Assembly (NCBI RefSeq): GCF_001411555.2
Contig: NC_049901.1
Coordinates: 7,388,681 to 7,452,680, forward strand
Source: Juglans regia
Taxonomy: Eukaryota; Streptophyta; Magnoliopsida; Fagales; Juglandaceae
DNA: 64,000 bases
Reading direction: 5' to 3'
Position numbers and translations under genes: made by a program. Positions 12,803 to 24,580 of this stretch are shown here, in pieces. Numbering within the stretch: the first letter of the stretch is position 1; the number at the start of each line of letters is the position of its first letter. The notes below the pieces were generated by a model. That model saw nothing but the letters and a program-made list of their open reading frames with translations, searched no databases and was not told where the DNA came from.

Positions 12803-13040
12803 GAAATTTTTTGTGGTGGTTTTGATTTCAGCAAACGAAAAGTAACGACATAAATGGGACGGCAGAGGCAAGCAATTAGAATCACCAACGTTCATGGGGC
12901 GCATCTTCTAAGCTCTCTTACTCAGACGGAAACATAAGAAACCATGAATATTAATAACAGAAATTGCAATACCGATAAGCTAGTTTGCGTTGCGCAAAAA
13001 GGAGATAGAGGAAGGAGACGTAGAATGCAAACGTGTTCAT
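12803..13040 (-). pseudogene. CrRLK1L receptor kinase relic, internally deleted
   Basis: Reading the minus strand from an ATG at 13040, the sequence matches the start of the 17738-20140 kinase (signal-peptide codons). It then jumps through a short piece matching 18991-19004 and continues as that gene's transmembrane and juxtamembrane region (matching about 18617-18790). Both malectin-like domains and the whole kinase domain are missing. A TATA-like motif remains upstream (CTATTTATA near 13089-13097 on the plus strand), as in the intact gene. It is therefore a tandem copy destroyed by internal deletion, and the product would be meaningless. Confidence 0.88.
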
Positions 13041-13845
13041 GGGGTTGGAGACAAGATATTACTATTTGAGAAGCTTAGCCTAATAAATCTATTTATATGT
13101 CTTATATTTTACACATCTGCCACCCCGTGGATTTAGAAATTTTCTAAATCAAATATGATAAAAAAAAAAAAAAAATTATGGTATTTTAGTTTTTTTAAGT
13201 TATCATAGGTCCCACTATAAGTTGTACCTTAACACATCAACTTATCATTAGCAAAATTCTTAATCCAATAGTTGATCTGATCCACTTTCAAGGATTTTTG
13301 TTTTTTTATTCAAATTCATATGGAAAACCCTCTGGTAGGCCCACAAATTCATATGGAAAACCTTCTGGTAGGCCCACAAAAATAAAGCTAAGTCCTAGTA
13401 GTTTAACCTTTTGTTGATGATCTTTTATCTGGTAAACAGCGAGGAACACGCGCGTACGTACGATTGAGCCAATTACAAGTTTGAGAACATAATATTCTAG
13501 TAAGTAAACTTATTTAAAAGGAAAAATATTTACATCAGCCTACTATTCATCACACACTCAACACACTTAGTGTATTGAGATTTAAAAAAAAAAAAAAAAA
13601 TTGAATGCATGGTGTGTGAAGTGTGTAGGCTGATGCATAGAATTACCCTATTTAAAATGCAAAAGTTGATCATTACTAGTCTTTCGGATTCAATGGTGAC
13701 CAATTTAATTATCCACAAACTCACATAATCTTGAACCATTAAAGCGTTAATTCTAGGTAGGTCATGCATGAGTCGCGATTAACAATAGATCAAAGAATCT
13801 TTTTCAAGTGTCCTAGTCTGGCAATCAATTTTCATCCAAGATAAT

Positions 13846-14052
13846 ATTCCGTTTGGATACAGAAACACTCTCAATCCATCTCATTTTATCTTATCATTAT
13901 AACTTTCATAAATTTTCATACAAAATATAATAAACAATTCAATTTTTTCAAATTTCAAAACAATAATAATATTAAAAAATAATATTCTAATAATATTTTA
14001 TTCAACTCATTTAAGACCATTTCATCTGATCATCTCACTATCTAAACCGGCC
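13846..14052. repeat. MITE-like repeat, GTTTGGATA family, copy 1
   Basis: An AT-rich stretch of about 200 bp opening CCGTTTGGATAC and closing CTATCTAAACCGG, an imperfect terminal inverted repeat. Related copies lie at 15808-15997, 48636-48835 and 60308-60495, sharing the ATTCTAATAATATTTTATT-like core. No coding capacity. Confidence 0.7.
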
Positions 14053-15807
14053 TATCTTTGACACATTTCTTTTTCTTTGTCCGAATGGAAGAAAAGTCTA
14101 GCTCTTACAAGTGAACAAAAACTATACATGCGTGTATTTCCCGGTAGAAAAACTACAAACAAACAAATAATGATGCGTACAGATAATGTGTAACTTGCTT
14201 AGAGAAAAATACCCGACACATATATACTCAAATCTTAGGTATTTTCTTTTTCCAAAAGAAAAATATATTAATACTGTTATCAGTTTGAATTGAAGTTGGG
14301 TACTAGACTATATAAGGGACACAACCATTATAAATTTGTAATACAAGTCTTTGATAAAATATAATTATTTTTCAAATTTAAACAAATAAAACAAAAACAA
14401 GTAGTACTTCATAAACTGACCTGATCATTATGTGTGCAATGAGTGAGAAATGTGACAGAAAGGATTAAGAAGGGTTAGGTCCACAAAGAAATTAAATTTT
14501 AAACAAGTAACGATACAAACTTACGTGACTTAATATAAGACATCATATATATATATTAAATCACATCAATTTGTTATAACTTTACTTTTGAAAAAAGAAT
14601 TTATACACTAAGCGTCTCCAAAAGGGATTAGGATGTTTTAAGTTTTCTATTCAAATTTTTAAGAATAAAACGAGTGAGAGAAATACTAGTAATACGGACA
14701 CCAATACACAATAATTCCCAGTAAATTTGTTTATCTCTGTCCTATAATTTATGACGGAGAATAAGAACATATTAGACTTTGGTCATTTATTTGTTGTATT
14801 GTATAAAAGTCGTTGACGTGCCCGTAAAAAGAACAAATGATATGTATCCTACACGTTGTTATGTAATTTGTTCATTACGTCGAAGCTCGCGTACGGAAAT
14901 ATTCTCTCTAAAAAAATATGGTAAAAAAAATCAAATAGCACTCCTCCCCCACCCCTCTGTTCCTATGCAGGCTGATCCAGAAGTTAAAGACCCCTCCACC
15001 CCCCGGGAAGATGATGCGCTCCTCTAATTTGGCTTCTCCCCTCCCACAGCCACCCATCCCATCTTTCTTCAACTGCGTGCATGCGAGCTACTGCACAAGA
15101 ATATTGAACATTTATAAAGAATTATTTACGACGAAAATAATTATTTATAATGAGAATAGACTCATTTTGATAGAAATTAATCATTTTTTACAAGAAATAA
15201 TTAGTTAAAATTAAATAATTTTCATATAGCGCTAGCTGCAAGGCATCACATGCACCGACAGTGACAAAATCAATGAATTGAAATACTTTGTTTAACAAAT
15301 TTACAACTCTAGTAGTGGCCCTGTTGTTTACATCAACATTGCTTTTTATGTTAGGTATGATTATATGCAATGATTATATGCAAGAACTTTTTACTTTGAA
15401 ACTTGGCTTACAAAAAAATAAGAAAAATCCTAATTTGGACAAGTTAGACAAGATGTTAGTTTAATTTTTGGATGTTGGTTGTCTTTAGTATTTATTGATC
15501 ACCTAGCTCATGTGTAGTATTTTTCTTTCATTTTGCTGAGAAGAAGTACAAGATAAACTGCCGACAACAAAACAGATTGATCAAGGAATGAATTAGCTCA
15601 ATCATGAAATTTAGGACCTAACGCTTTGCTTTTCTATTTGTAGTACACTAGATTAACGCAAAAGAAAATCGTCGTGGTTCTTTTCAGTCACGTCATGCAG
15701 TCTACAAAGCAAATGAATCAAACGTACCTGCAGGAAAACTTCTCATTTTATTTCCTCTGAAGGAAGAGGTCTTACGTTTATTTCTTAAAAAACATAAATG
15801 ATTTAGG

Positions 15808-15997
15808 GTACGTTTAGACAATAAGATGAAATAAAATAAAATAATTTTAAATAAATTAAATAAAATATTGTTTTTACTATTATTGTTTTTTGAATATTTA
15901 AAAGAATTAAATTGTTTATTATATTTTGTATAAGAATTTGATAAAGTTATAACGGTGAGATTGATTGAGAGTGTTTATGTATCCAAACGGGGTTAAT
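15808..15997. repeat. MITE-like repeat, GTTTGGATA family, copy 2
   Basis: Opens GGTACGTTTAGACAATAAG and closes GTGTTTATGTATCCAAACGGGG. The closing end is the inverted counterpart of the opening of copy 1. The core is an A/T run with AATAAAATATTG as in the other copies. Confidence 0.7.
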
Positions 15998-16915
15998 ATT
16001 GAGAGTAGGAAAAATTTTCAAACTGTTACATAGTGCGAGAGAGTGAGATAAGATGACTTGTAAATAATAGTGAGATTGTTGAGTTGAGATCATGAGGTGA
16101 GATGGTTTTTGAAAATTTTGTGTGTTTAGATTTGGAAGTGTGATTATATGATTTTAACTTTTTAGAGATTTGATAAATGTGGGTCCTACCAATTATTGCA
16201 TAGTATTTGTTTGAACTTGTTTTATTTATAAATATATTTATAAATAAGTAATAGTAATTTCTAAATTACCTACCCAAATTTATTTTTTATAATATATTTT
16301 ATAATAATATTATAAGATGACAATATTTTTATAAAATTAAATTATTTTATAAAATATCAAATAAAAATATTTTTTATTTACAAAATAATTAAATATTTAA
16401 AAATATTTTTAATAAATATTTTTTATAAAAATATTGTGCTTAAAATCATTTTCTATTTTTAAGTACTAATGGTCATGATTTTGTCCAGCTTTTGAACTTA
16501 CTTTATGCAAACACCATTTGTCATTGATTATTGAAAATTACTCAAATTTGTTTTGGCAAAATTCTATCCTATAATATTCTCAACAACTCGGCATAGAGCA
16601 AAGAATTGTTTTTGCCTATATATCTATTTTATACTTTGTCTCATATAAAATCACTTTATTTTATAATTTTATTATTATAAAAATTATGCCAAGACCAATC
16701 ATTTATTAAAATAAATCTAGGTATAGACCTAAAATTAGCAATGCTAATTTGTGAAGAAATGTGCTACAAACTTTCCCATGTATGTAAATAAGTAATTTAT
16801 CGCAAGACCCATTAAAAAATATATTTATAAATATATTTTGTTTATAATGATTTTTTTATTTATAAATATATTTATAACTAATAATAATTAATAAATTACC
16901 AATTCAAAAAATTGA
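15998..16915. other. AT-rich intergenic DNA
   Basis: No gene recognised. Around 16020-16260 the sequence (GTGAGATGGTTTTTGAAAA...GTGTTTAGAT) may be another decayed MITE. The rest is simple AT-rich sequence with TAAATATAT-like runs. Confidence 0.4.
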
Positions 16916-16919
16916 ATGG

Positions 16920-17280
16920 TGCCTTTAGACAACATCAGCTCGATATTTGCTCGATTGTGGCAGCTCAAGCGAACATCACATATGTTGTTCGCTCGAGGAG
17001 TCACTCGAATATAGTTCTAGTGAACATTACATAGATTGTTTGCTCGAGACTTCGCTTGAACCACAGTGAACATCATAAAGATTGTTTGTTCGAAGTTTTG
17101 CTCGAGTGTAGCTCGAGAGAAGTAATGACAGTTTGTCGTTACATGAAAAAACTTGACAATGTATTTGAAATCTCACATTTACCATTTTGATAAGTGGTGA
17201 GTTTTCCATAAGAGTGAGGTGAGAACATTGCAATTAGATTGTTCTATCAATAAGCCTGTATATATCCATTCTTGCTTGAT
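16920..17280. repeat. Interspersed repeat with recurring GCTCGAG/CGAGCGAA-type motifs
   Basis: Within 190 bp the motif TTCGCTCGAG or close variants (GCTCGAT, TTGCTCGAG, GCTTGAAC, GTAGCTCGAG) recurs about eight times, interleaved with AACATCACATA/GATTGTTTG blocks. Similar motif clusters occur at 28517-28770 and 30080-30290. It looks like part of an LTR, though no ends are defined. Confidence 0.5.
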
Positions 17281-17737
17281 GTCTAATAGTATAGAAAATA
17301 AAAGTGGTTGACTTATAGTTTAATTAATGTTCTGTTTGAATGAGCACCGCGGAGGATGGGATCGTTTGTTTTAGTCCTATGGGTACGCTCTCTTTATAAA
17401 ATTAGAAAAAAAAAAAAGGAGAATTTAGTAATTTAATCACCATCCGTAACACGTGCATGCGGTAGAGAAAAAACAACTTTTTTTTTTTTGGCTTGAGAAG
17501 AACGTAGAAAAAAATTGAAAATTATCTATATATATATAGAGATAAAATTAAAAGAAAATACTACTCATGAAAATAATAAATTCCTACAGCAAATATAAGC
17601 TTATGATCAAATATCTGATGTAAAAAAGACATTCATGATGTGGACCCTATTAGCTAGCAAACCCTTTATCTCGATGCAGCTCTGAACAGCGCCGGTGGTA
17701 AACATGTCATCGCTGTCACTTATCGCCAACTTTTGAA
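17281..17737. other. 3' flank of receptor kinase 1
   Basis: AT-rich intergenic sequence downstream of the stop codon of the minus-strand kinase gene. No separate gene. Several A/T runs could serve as polyadenylation signals, but none stands out. Confidence 0.4.
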
Positions 17738-20140
17738 TCATCGAGCTGTTGAATTTGGAGAATCACACGAGCTCCCCTGAAGTTGTAATGCGAACTTGAG
17801 GCCACCCACGACGTCCTTCATGGATGGTCGTTTGCTTCTGTCATGCAGCAAACAGCTCATCGCAACCTCTACAAACTTTTTCAGACACTCTGGCGTAATC
17901 TCATTTTTCAAAAATGGGTCAACAATCTCATCAAGCTTGTCCTCATGATAGCATTCCCGGAACCACTCAGCCAGGTTCACTTGCTTCTTCGACGCCGTGC
18001 GAACCAACGGCGGTCTTGCGCACAGTACTTCACACAGCACTACGCCGAAGGAGTAGACGTCGGACTTTTCCGTCAGTTGCTGAAGTTTGAAGTATTCCGG
18101 GTCTAGATACCCAAAGCTACCTTTGACTGCGGTGCTGATATGAGTGATGGAGACGCTTGTGGGTCCCATTTTGCACAAGCCAAAATCTGAAGCCTTGGCT
18201 ACCCAATTCTCGTCCAAAAGTATATTCGTCGACTTCACGTCCCGGTGAATAATCAGGTGGTTCGCACCGGTGTGGAGGTATTCCAACCCAAGTGCTGCTC
18301 CGATACAAATGTCGAGCCGTCTCTTCCACGTTAAAGGAGGATTGTCGGGGCTATATAGATGATCACGAAGGGTCCCACAGTTCATGTACTCGTAGACAAG
18401 TATCATCTCCCGGTCCTCGTCACAGTAGCCAATCAAAGACACAATATGACGGTGCCGTAGCTTGGAGAGGGTTGAAATCTCAGTCGTGAACTCGTGGGCC
18501 CCCTGTTGTGAGCCGGATTTCAGTCGTTTGATTGCAACTGTGGTGCTCCCATCTTCGACGTATCCTTTATACACGTTCCCAAATCCTCCAACCCCTATGA
18601 TCAAGCCATCATCGAAATTTTTTGTGGCGGCTTTGATTTCAGCAAACGAAAAGTGACGACATAAATGGGACGGCAGAGGCGAGCAATTAGAATCACCAAC
18701 GTTCCGGGAGCCCAATTTCTTAGCTCTCTTATTCGTACGGAAACTTATAAAACCAAGAATAATAACCGAAACTGCAATAACTATAATAACGGCCATGATC
18801 AGCGGTGACCACCTTTTGCTTTCCGTTAATTTTATGTTGCCTTCAGGGGATGTGGGAACCACAACTCCGTCCGGGTTGAGCCCAGCAACACTACCGTCCG
18901 ATCGGTTCAACTTAAATATTTCCACACCGTTCAACAATACATCCTCTAATTGTGGTTTCACAAGCACATTAGGATGTAGCGCCAACAACAAATCTAGTTT
19001 GCGTTGGTTTCCATTAGGGGTAGAAACAATATAATCTTTGTACACTGGAATCCCATTGCTGCCGCTCCATACTATCACATCTGCATCTGTCTCCGCCGTT
19101 TGATTATCGATGAATATTTCAAAAACACGGTAGTTCTTGTTCACAATCTCTGGTATTGTTTCGCAGAAATGAAGCCTAAAGAGATAGTTAAACCCAGCGT
19201 CCACCGTGAAGTTCCACGTGAGGTTGGAATTCAAGTTGGCCGTGACATTTATACCCATTGAACGAAAAGTTTTGTACACAATCTCCGGCGCAGTGTAGGT
19301 CGGTGTCTCCGTCGTATACTGTATGGTGACATTAGGCAGTTCGTAAGGAGTCACCCCGAAATTGCCAATCACATACGGCATGTCGCCAACCCATGATCGG
19401 AACATTCCTGTATCCTCGACGCCCGAGACATCGTTTCCCCCAATGTTTAGCCTATACATGGTCTCCAGAGCGGTGGTGCCATCGAAATAGAAGGATGTGT
19501 GGTAATTTACAAAGTTGATTCCAGTACCAAGCAGGGCATTGTTCATATATAGATTATCCGGAATAGAAACGACCTCAATGCCATTAATGAAGGCGTAGGA
19601 GGTAAGAGATATAAAGGTTATGTTGAGACACTGGGTGCGCAACACGGGGATAATGAATTCTTTGACAACGACGGCTGCGGGAGGTTCCAGCGCCAAGATG
19701 GTAAGGAAGGCACTGAAGTTTCTCAAGAGAGTGAAATCATTGGCGGTGACGGAGAAGAAGGACTTGGATTTATCGACTGCGGCGTACGTGGCGGGGTAGA
19801 AGTAGAGACGAACGAACTTAAGGCCAGAAGAGACAGGGAAGGAGTAAGTAAAGTTGTTGGGAAAGATGCGTGCGGTCATGTAGGGAACTTGGGGCACAGA
19901 AGGGATTTGTTGAGTGGGTGTAGATGCATTGGAGGTAGTTTGAATATTGTGGGGAGAGAACTTTGATTGAGAATCGCCCTCCCAGTTCCGGCCATCGAGT
20001 GAGGCTGATTTGGTGGAGGAGGAGCCACAGTTGAGGAGAATATAGTCGGGAGCAATATATGGTGGCGGGCTGTGCTGAGCGGCGCCGGCGTGGGCAAAAA
20101 GGAGATGGAGGAAGGAGACGTAGAGGGCGAACGTTTTCAT
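17738..20140 (-). CDS. CrRLK1L (FERONIA-like) malectin-domain receptor kinase 1, 800 aa
   Basis: A single-exon receptor-like Ser/Thr kinase at the plasma membrane. Residues 1-20 are a signal peptide. About 28-410 form tandem malectin-like domains that in this family bind RALF peptides and cell-wall pectin, with the conserved SYAFINGIEVVS (181-192) and LHFCE (323-327). About 444-467 are the transmembrane helix. The kinase spans about 513-788: glycine loop IGVGGFGNVYKG (515-526), Lys538 in VAIK, HRD 632-634, DFG 652-654, then KGSFGYLDPEY. All catalytic residues are present, so activity is plausible. It is shorter than its two relatives because it has almost no tail after the kinase domain, and the linker before the kinase is short. 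CrRLK1L genes are usually intronless, as here. A TATA motif lies about 50-60 bp upstream. The nearest named relatives would be FERONIA or the MEDOS group; I cannot decide which. Confidence 0.95.
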   Translation of the reverse strand: MKTFALYVSFLHLLFAHAGAAQHSPPPYIAPDYILLNCGSSSTKSASLDGRNWEGDSQSKFSPHNIQTTSNASTPTQQIPSVPQVPYMTARIFPNNFTYSFPVSSGLKFVRLYFYPATYAAVDKSKSFFSVTANDFTLLRNFSAFLTILALEPPAAVVVKEFIIPVLRTQCLNITFISLTSYAFINGIEVVSIPDNLYMNNALLGTGINFVNYHTSFYFDGTTALETMYRLNIGGNDVSGVEDTGMFRSWVGDMPYVIGNFGVTPYELPNVTIQYTTETPTYTAPEIVYKTFRSMGINVTANLNSNLTWNFTVDAGFNYLFRLHFCETIPEIVNKNYRVFEIFIDNQTAETDADVIVWSGSNGIPVYKDYIVSTPNGNQRKLDLLLALHPNVLVKPQLEDVLLNGVEIFKLNRSDGSVAGLNPDGVVVPTSPEGNIKLTESKRWSPLIMAVIIVIAVSVIILGFISFRTNKRAKKLGSRNVGDSNCSPLPSHLCRHFSFAEIKAATKNFDDGLIIGVGGFGNVYKGYVEDGSTTVAIKRLKSGSQQGAHEFTTEISTLSKLRHRHIVSLIGYCDEDREMILVYEYMNCGTLRDHLYSPDNPPLTWKRRLDICIGAALGLEYLHTGANHLIIHRDVKSTNILLDENWVAKASDFGLCKMGPTSVSITHISTAVKGSFGYLDPEYFKLQQLTEKSDVYSFGVVLCEVLCARPPLVRTASKKQVNLAEWFRECYHEDKLDEIVDPFLKNEITPECLKKFVEVAMSCLLHDRSKRPSMKDVVGGLKFALQLQGSSCDSPNSTAR

Positions 20141-21645
20141 GGGGTCGGAGATAATTAGCTATAGGTATCTGACTAGCAGAGCCGAATAAATCTATTTATA
20201 AGTTTTATCTTTTATAAATTTATCATTTTAATTATACTAAAAAATAGAAAATTATAAATTATAAAATTATAAATTATGCGTTAACACATCAATCTCTGTG
20301 CAGCGAAATTGATGGTCAACTTCTTGTAGCCCACAAAAATAAGAGTCATGAGTTTTTTTTCCACGAACTCACAGTATATATCTTGATCCATTCACTTGTT
20401 TTAGATCAGAGAATATCTTTCTCTTTTAATTTTTGTACCCCCTAGCTAGCTAAGTGTCCGAGTCTGGCCTTAAATTTTGCATCCAAGATAAGTCTTTGAC
20501 TGTTCTTCTCTTTCTTTGTCGGAATGTAAGAAAAGCCTCTTACAATTGAACCAAAATTATACACGTATAATTATACGTGTATTCCCCGGTAGAGAAACTA
20601 CAAACAAACAAATAATGATGCGTGTAGAAAAAGTTGCTTAGAGAAAAAAACACGACGACATCCTCAAATCTTTGGTATTTTCTTTTTTCAAAAGAAAAAA
20701 TTATACTAATACTGTTATCAGTTTGAACTGAGATTAATTAAGTACTAAACTATAAAAGGGCCGGGACACAACCATATAAATTTCTTATACAAGTTTTTGA
20801 TAAAATATAATTATTTTCTAAATTTAAACACATCAAAATCAAACAAAATTTAAATAAATTAAAAATGGATGAGAAATGCTGGCCCGTTGGGTCAATCTTA
20901 CAAAAACAAGTTAACTGAGTGTGCAATGCTAATTGAGAAATGTGACAAAAATGATTAAGAAGGGTTAGATCTAAAAAGTAATTTTATAAAAGTAACTATA
21001 CAAACTTATATGATTTAATCTGAGACGTTAAATATGCATTATAATAAAAATAGTTTTATAGTCTGAAAGCATTACATTAAATTATCATATCAATTATTTT
21101 TTTAGTTTTAGAAGATTTCTTTACATGATCATGTCACCAAGAGTTTCCAAAAGGAATTAGGATGTTCTAAGTTTTCTATTCCAGTTTTTAAGAACAAAAT
21201 GAGAGGGAGAAATACAAGTACGTACACCAATTTACGGTAAATCCCAGAAATTTATAAAGGAGAATATATAAGACATACAGAATAAGGCAGAAATGGAATG
21301 GAGGAGCATACCTAGCTATAACCCCATTCGAGACACTCAAATCTTTGGACTTTGGTCATTTATTTGTTGTCTTGTATAAAAGTTGCCGTACACCGCAACC
21401 TTGGTGTACATTTAGACATGATATTTGAACAAGTTAGACATGATGTTATCTTCAGTTTTGGATGTTGGTTGTATTTACATTTATTTATCTAGCTCATGTG
21501 TAGTATTTTTCTTTCATTTTGCTGAGAAGAAGAAGAACATAAACTGCCGACAACAAAACAGATTGATCAAGGAATGAATGAGCTCAATCATGAAATTTAA
21601 GACTTATTCATCCATGAAGTACGCTTTGCTTTTCTATTTCACTAC
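18617..21645. repeat. Segmental duplication, copy B (contains the 5' part of kinase 1 and its flank)
   Basis: Partner of 12803-15650. It holds the intact gene's transmembrane-to-start region and about 1.5 kb of upstream DNA. The last shared bases are TACGCTTTGCTTTTCTATTT, after which the two copies part, at 21645 here. Shared upstream sequence means any promoter elements were copied with the gene. Confidence 0.85.
20191..20200 (-). promoter_or_regulatory. TATA box of receptor kinase 1
   Basis: Minus-strand TATAAATAGA, 51-60 bp before the ATG at 20140. The same motif is kept in the deleted duplicate near 13089. The short distance implies a short 5' leader. Confidence 0.6.
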
Positions 21646-21665
21646 AAGAAATACACATGGAGGCA
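21643..21665 (+). repeat. Possible CACTA-type transposon terminus
   Basis: CACTACAAGAAATACACATG resembles the end of plant CACTA (En/Spm) elements, which typically begin CACTACAAGAAA. It lies exactly where the segmental duplication ends. I found no matching inverted end (TTTCTTGTAGTG) downstream, so the element is truncated or this is chance. Confidence 0.35.
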
Positions 21666-22205
21666 GCCGGAATTCCCCTAGCGTGACTTAACTCTTAGGG
21701 GAGGGTTTCCATCCCCCCAAGTTGGCAACAGCAGGCGATGGCCAACAAACACTGACAACACTTCTCTTCTTTTCTTTTAGGCACATGCTAAAATAAAGCA
21801 CAACAACATAAAATGGAAGAACTAAAGAACCAGGATATGTAAAGTGAATCCAAGAGATAGACGGCAAGGAGGAAATTGGCACAAAGGAGAAGTCGAGAGA
21901 CATCGGCCTAGTCAAACAGTATCACTAAAGGCCCTAAAAGGACAACTACCTAACAAGCGCGAACGAAGACAGTGCAAATAGAAGAGCACTCAGCCGATGG
22001 GGTTGTCAGGAATAGGTTAGGTGCTGGCAGGGTGGACCGTAGGGCCTTGTATGGCTACAACACCCATCGCCTAACGCCAAGCCCGTAATTTCTTGCGACA
22101 AAACCCCTAGGCTGGCCATAAAAGAAATGGAAGAAGAAAACAGTAGAGAAAAATGCATAAAGAAAAGTAGCCGAGCACAACAAAAGGTAAGATAGTTTCA
22201 TTAAT

Positions 22206-22310
22206 GAAGTCGCATAGTTACAAAAAACAAGTTGCAACATGAAGCCATAGAGTCACAAAGAACAAGTTACAACATAAAGCCGCAGAGTTACAGAGAACAA
22301 GTTATGATGT
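22206..22310. repeat. Three tandem 35-bp repeats
   Basis: Three consecutive 35-bp units (22206-22240, 22241-22275, 22276-22310), each of the form AAGcc.cAGAGTtACA.AGAACAAGTTacaAcat. They lie inside the Tat-like element, in the direction of its 3' end, where such elements often carry tandem repeats. Confidence 0.85.
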
Positions 22311-22437
22311 AAGGCAGCTAATTGCAATGACATACAACGAAAGTCAACTAAATACGACAGAAAGTTGTGAAGGCGCAACAAACCGAAGCGTAATCAGATC
22401 AAATTATAGTAGAACTGGCAGATAGAGATCTCCATTA

Positions 22438-24139
22438 CTACGATGAGTTGAGAATGCCCGAGGTTACCTTTAAGAAAATCAACAGGGATGTAATGAGGTA
22501 ATTAATTGAGTTGTATAATGATAGCAACCGCCAAGGCACCACCTGTCGATAAAGGATGAAAGGCACTGTTGGAGGAGGTGAAGATAGGTTAGGAAGAAGG
22601 AGAAAAATCACCTTGAAGACGGGCTCAGGTGCAGGATATGAAGAAAGAGAACGCATTTTTGTACGAGCAAGGCAAGGTTGAGCTTTGGAAGAGGAGGTCC
22701 AAAGCCAGAATCTCAAACAGCAGAGAAGAGCAAGACATGTCAGAGAAGCCGCATGGAGTGCTGCTGAGGAGAATCTACCATCAGCAGGTGGGATCGTTCC
22801 AAGCAAAGCTACCATTAAGGGTGCTCTGGATTAATTTCCTCCTGAGGAGAGTAGCTCGCTTCATGGACACTTCATGCGGAGGAAGCCCTGGCACACTCAG
22901 GTCCCTTAGAACGCATTGGCGATTCCGGAGGACATGAGTCTTTATCCATTCCAAGTTGTCGTTGTAACCGAGGTACCAACCATCATCACAAACGCCACTA
23001 ACATAAGACAACTCTTCCCGTAGATCCTGGATGGTAGCATCACGAGTCTCCAAAGCGCACCCTGGCTCAGCCTGATCGGCCTCCAAAACTTTCCTTCGCT
23101 TCCTTCCTTCCTCCAGAGCCTTTCTCGTCCGCTAGAGACTTGGAAGCCTCCTCGAACCGATCCGTCAGCCACTTGTCTGATTGTTGGAGTCTTGCCTCTT
23201 GCGCAATTCTTGGTTTAGAGACTTTTGTAGCCCCACCCTCGCCTCGGAGGCAAGGTGAGACGCAGAAGACCAACCTCATCTCGAGACCTCGACAAGTAAA
23301 TGAGGGTCTCCTCGACTCCTTCTCTCTTTATCTGCTCATCCACGACATAGCTTAAAGCCAATTGTGCAAGCGAATAGAGTGCTCTGGTCTCACTCGCCAC
23401 CTCCTCTCAACCGTCTACAATGAATGTTGCCAGACACTCCAAGCCCTACCACAGAAGTCCAGGTTAAAATCAAAGAAGGAAACAAACAAAAAGTGTAGAG
23501 AGTGCAAGCAAAGATCTCACCCTAGAAAAGAGCCTCTTGAGCCGGCTATCTGTCTTACGGATGCGGTGGACTTGGGACATGACCTCCCTTATCGAGAAGC
23601 CTATGTCGAAGTGCAAATTAGTCGGAGAGCCAAGTGCCAACGAAGGTTGTCCTCAGCTAGCAGAGCGTCTGAAAAAACGTGGTCCGGATGGACCTTCACC
23701 CAGGGACGATCGGGGAATAAGCGCCGATTGGCCTGACTGATAAGGAACTCATATCCCTCACCAGACAAAAAGAAGAACTGACGATTCCACCCTTCAAGGC
23801 ATTATATTGCAACTCCAGTCGAACCAATGCTTGGACTGGTCTAAAGCTATAGATGTGACGGCCTTGCCTCAGAATATTGTGGGTGAGGAAAAACTCGCAC
23901 ACTGTATGATCTAGGTAGTCAACCTCAACCTCCACCAACGCGCGACACCAGATGACGCAGCACGATACAAGGATCCTCCATACTCTAGAAGAGAGCGAAA
24001 TAGGCGCCAACTCATGGGAGCCATTGATAATCAGAGGGAAATAAGAGAAACAAGAAGGAATGATACAAAAAGAGGTGTTTGAAAGTAGAAAAAGAGCACA
24101 AAATACCAAGTAGAAGAGAGAATGAGCTAAGTAATCCAT
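22438..24139 (-). pseudogene. Antisense coding relic of a Tat-like element (PF04195 'gypsy-type transposon'-like)
   Basis: The minus strand from 24139 to 23696 encodes 147 aa including ISLSSRVWRILVSC, then VDYLDHTVCEFFLTHNILRQG and YSFRP. This is the pattern of the plant 'putative gypsy type transposon' family (Transposase_28, PF04195): a Trp-containing helix, a YL..EF...H.I block, and a Y.F.PR-type strand. Farther along (23400-22440) the minus strand has charged, helix-prone stretches in different frames, as expected for the coiled-coil C-terminal half, broken by frameshifts. A related block occurs at 43470-43742 inside another element. The Pfam assignment is from remembered patterns. Confidence 0.55.
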
Positions 24140-24580
24140 CGCTGAGGGAAACGGCCTTTATATAGGCAAAACTGGCAGTTGATATCCCGAGGCAGTAGGA
24201 ACTCATGTGCCCCACTGAGTACCAGAATCCGATGATCGTCGAGATTCCAATAGAGCGTATCCACTGATGCGACGTGAGAAATAAATAACCGACTGACGTA
24301 GAGTAATGATGAAGGGACTGAAGGGACACCATTTAATGTGTAACAGTACCGTCAAAATACAGCCATGAAAGCTGGAGACGAATTGTTGCAAGATATAAAG
24401 TAAAGACAAAAGGCCACTCGAACCTAACTGGGGAATGGGGACGCAACAGGCGAGCACCAATAAGTCTACAAACCTCATTCTAGGAAAGAAAATGTTGTGT
24501 AGTCTTAAGTGCAAAAGCTAATTAACCAGGGGAAGGCATAATTCCTCTCGAACCCATCAGAGAGGAGCTGGCGGGATAAC

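Larger units (their letters stand above)
12803..15650. repeat. Segmental duplication, copy A (partner 18617-21645)
   Basis: Beyond the relic itself, the upstream flank of the kinase gene is also duplicated. Collinear matches occur at 14055-14210 with 20494-20645, and at 15440-15645 with 21430-21645, including CTGCCGACAACAAAACAG in both. The spacing (about 6 kb apart) and order agree, so one event copied the gene and at least 1.5 kb of its 5' flank. Copy A has extra inserted AT-rich sequence (13100-14050) including a MITE. Confidence 0.85.

Noticed and set aside
17843..19261. Several plus-strand frames of 64-87 codons across kinase 1
   Set aside because: They are antisense shadows of the 800-codon receptor kinase and have no domain of their own.
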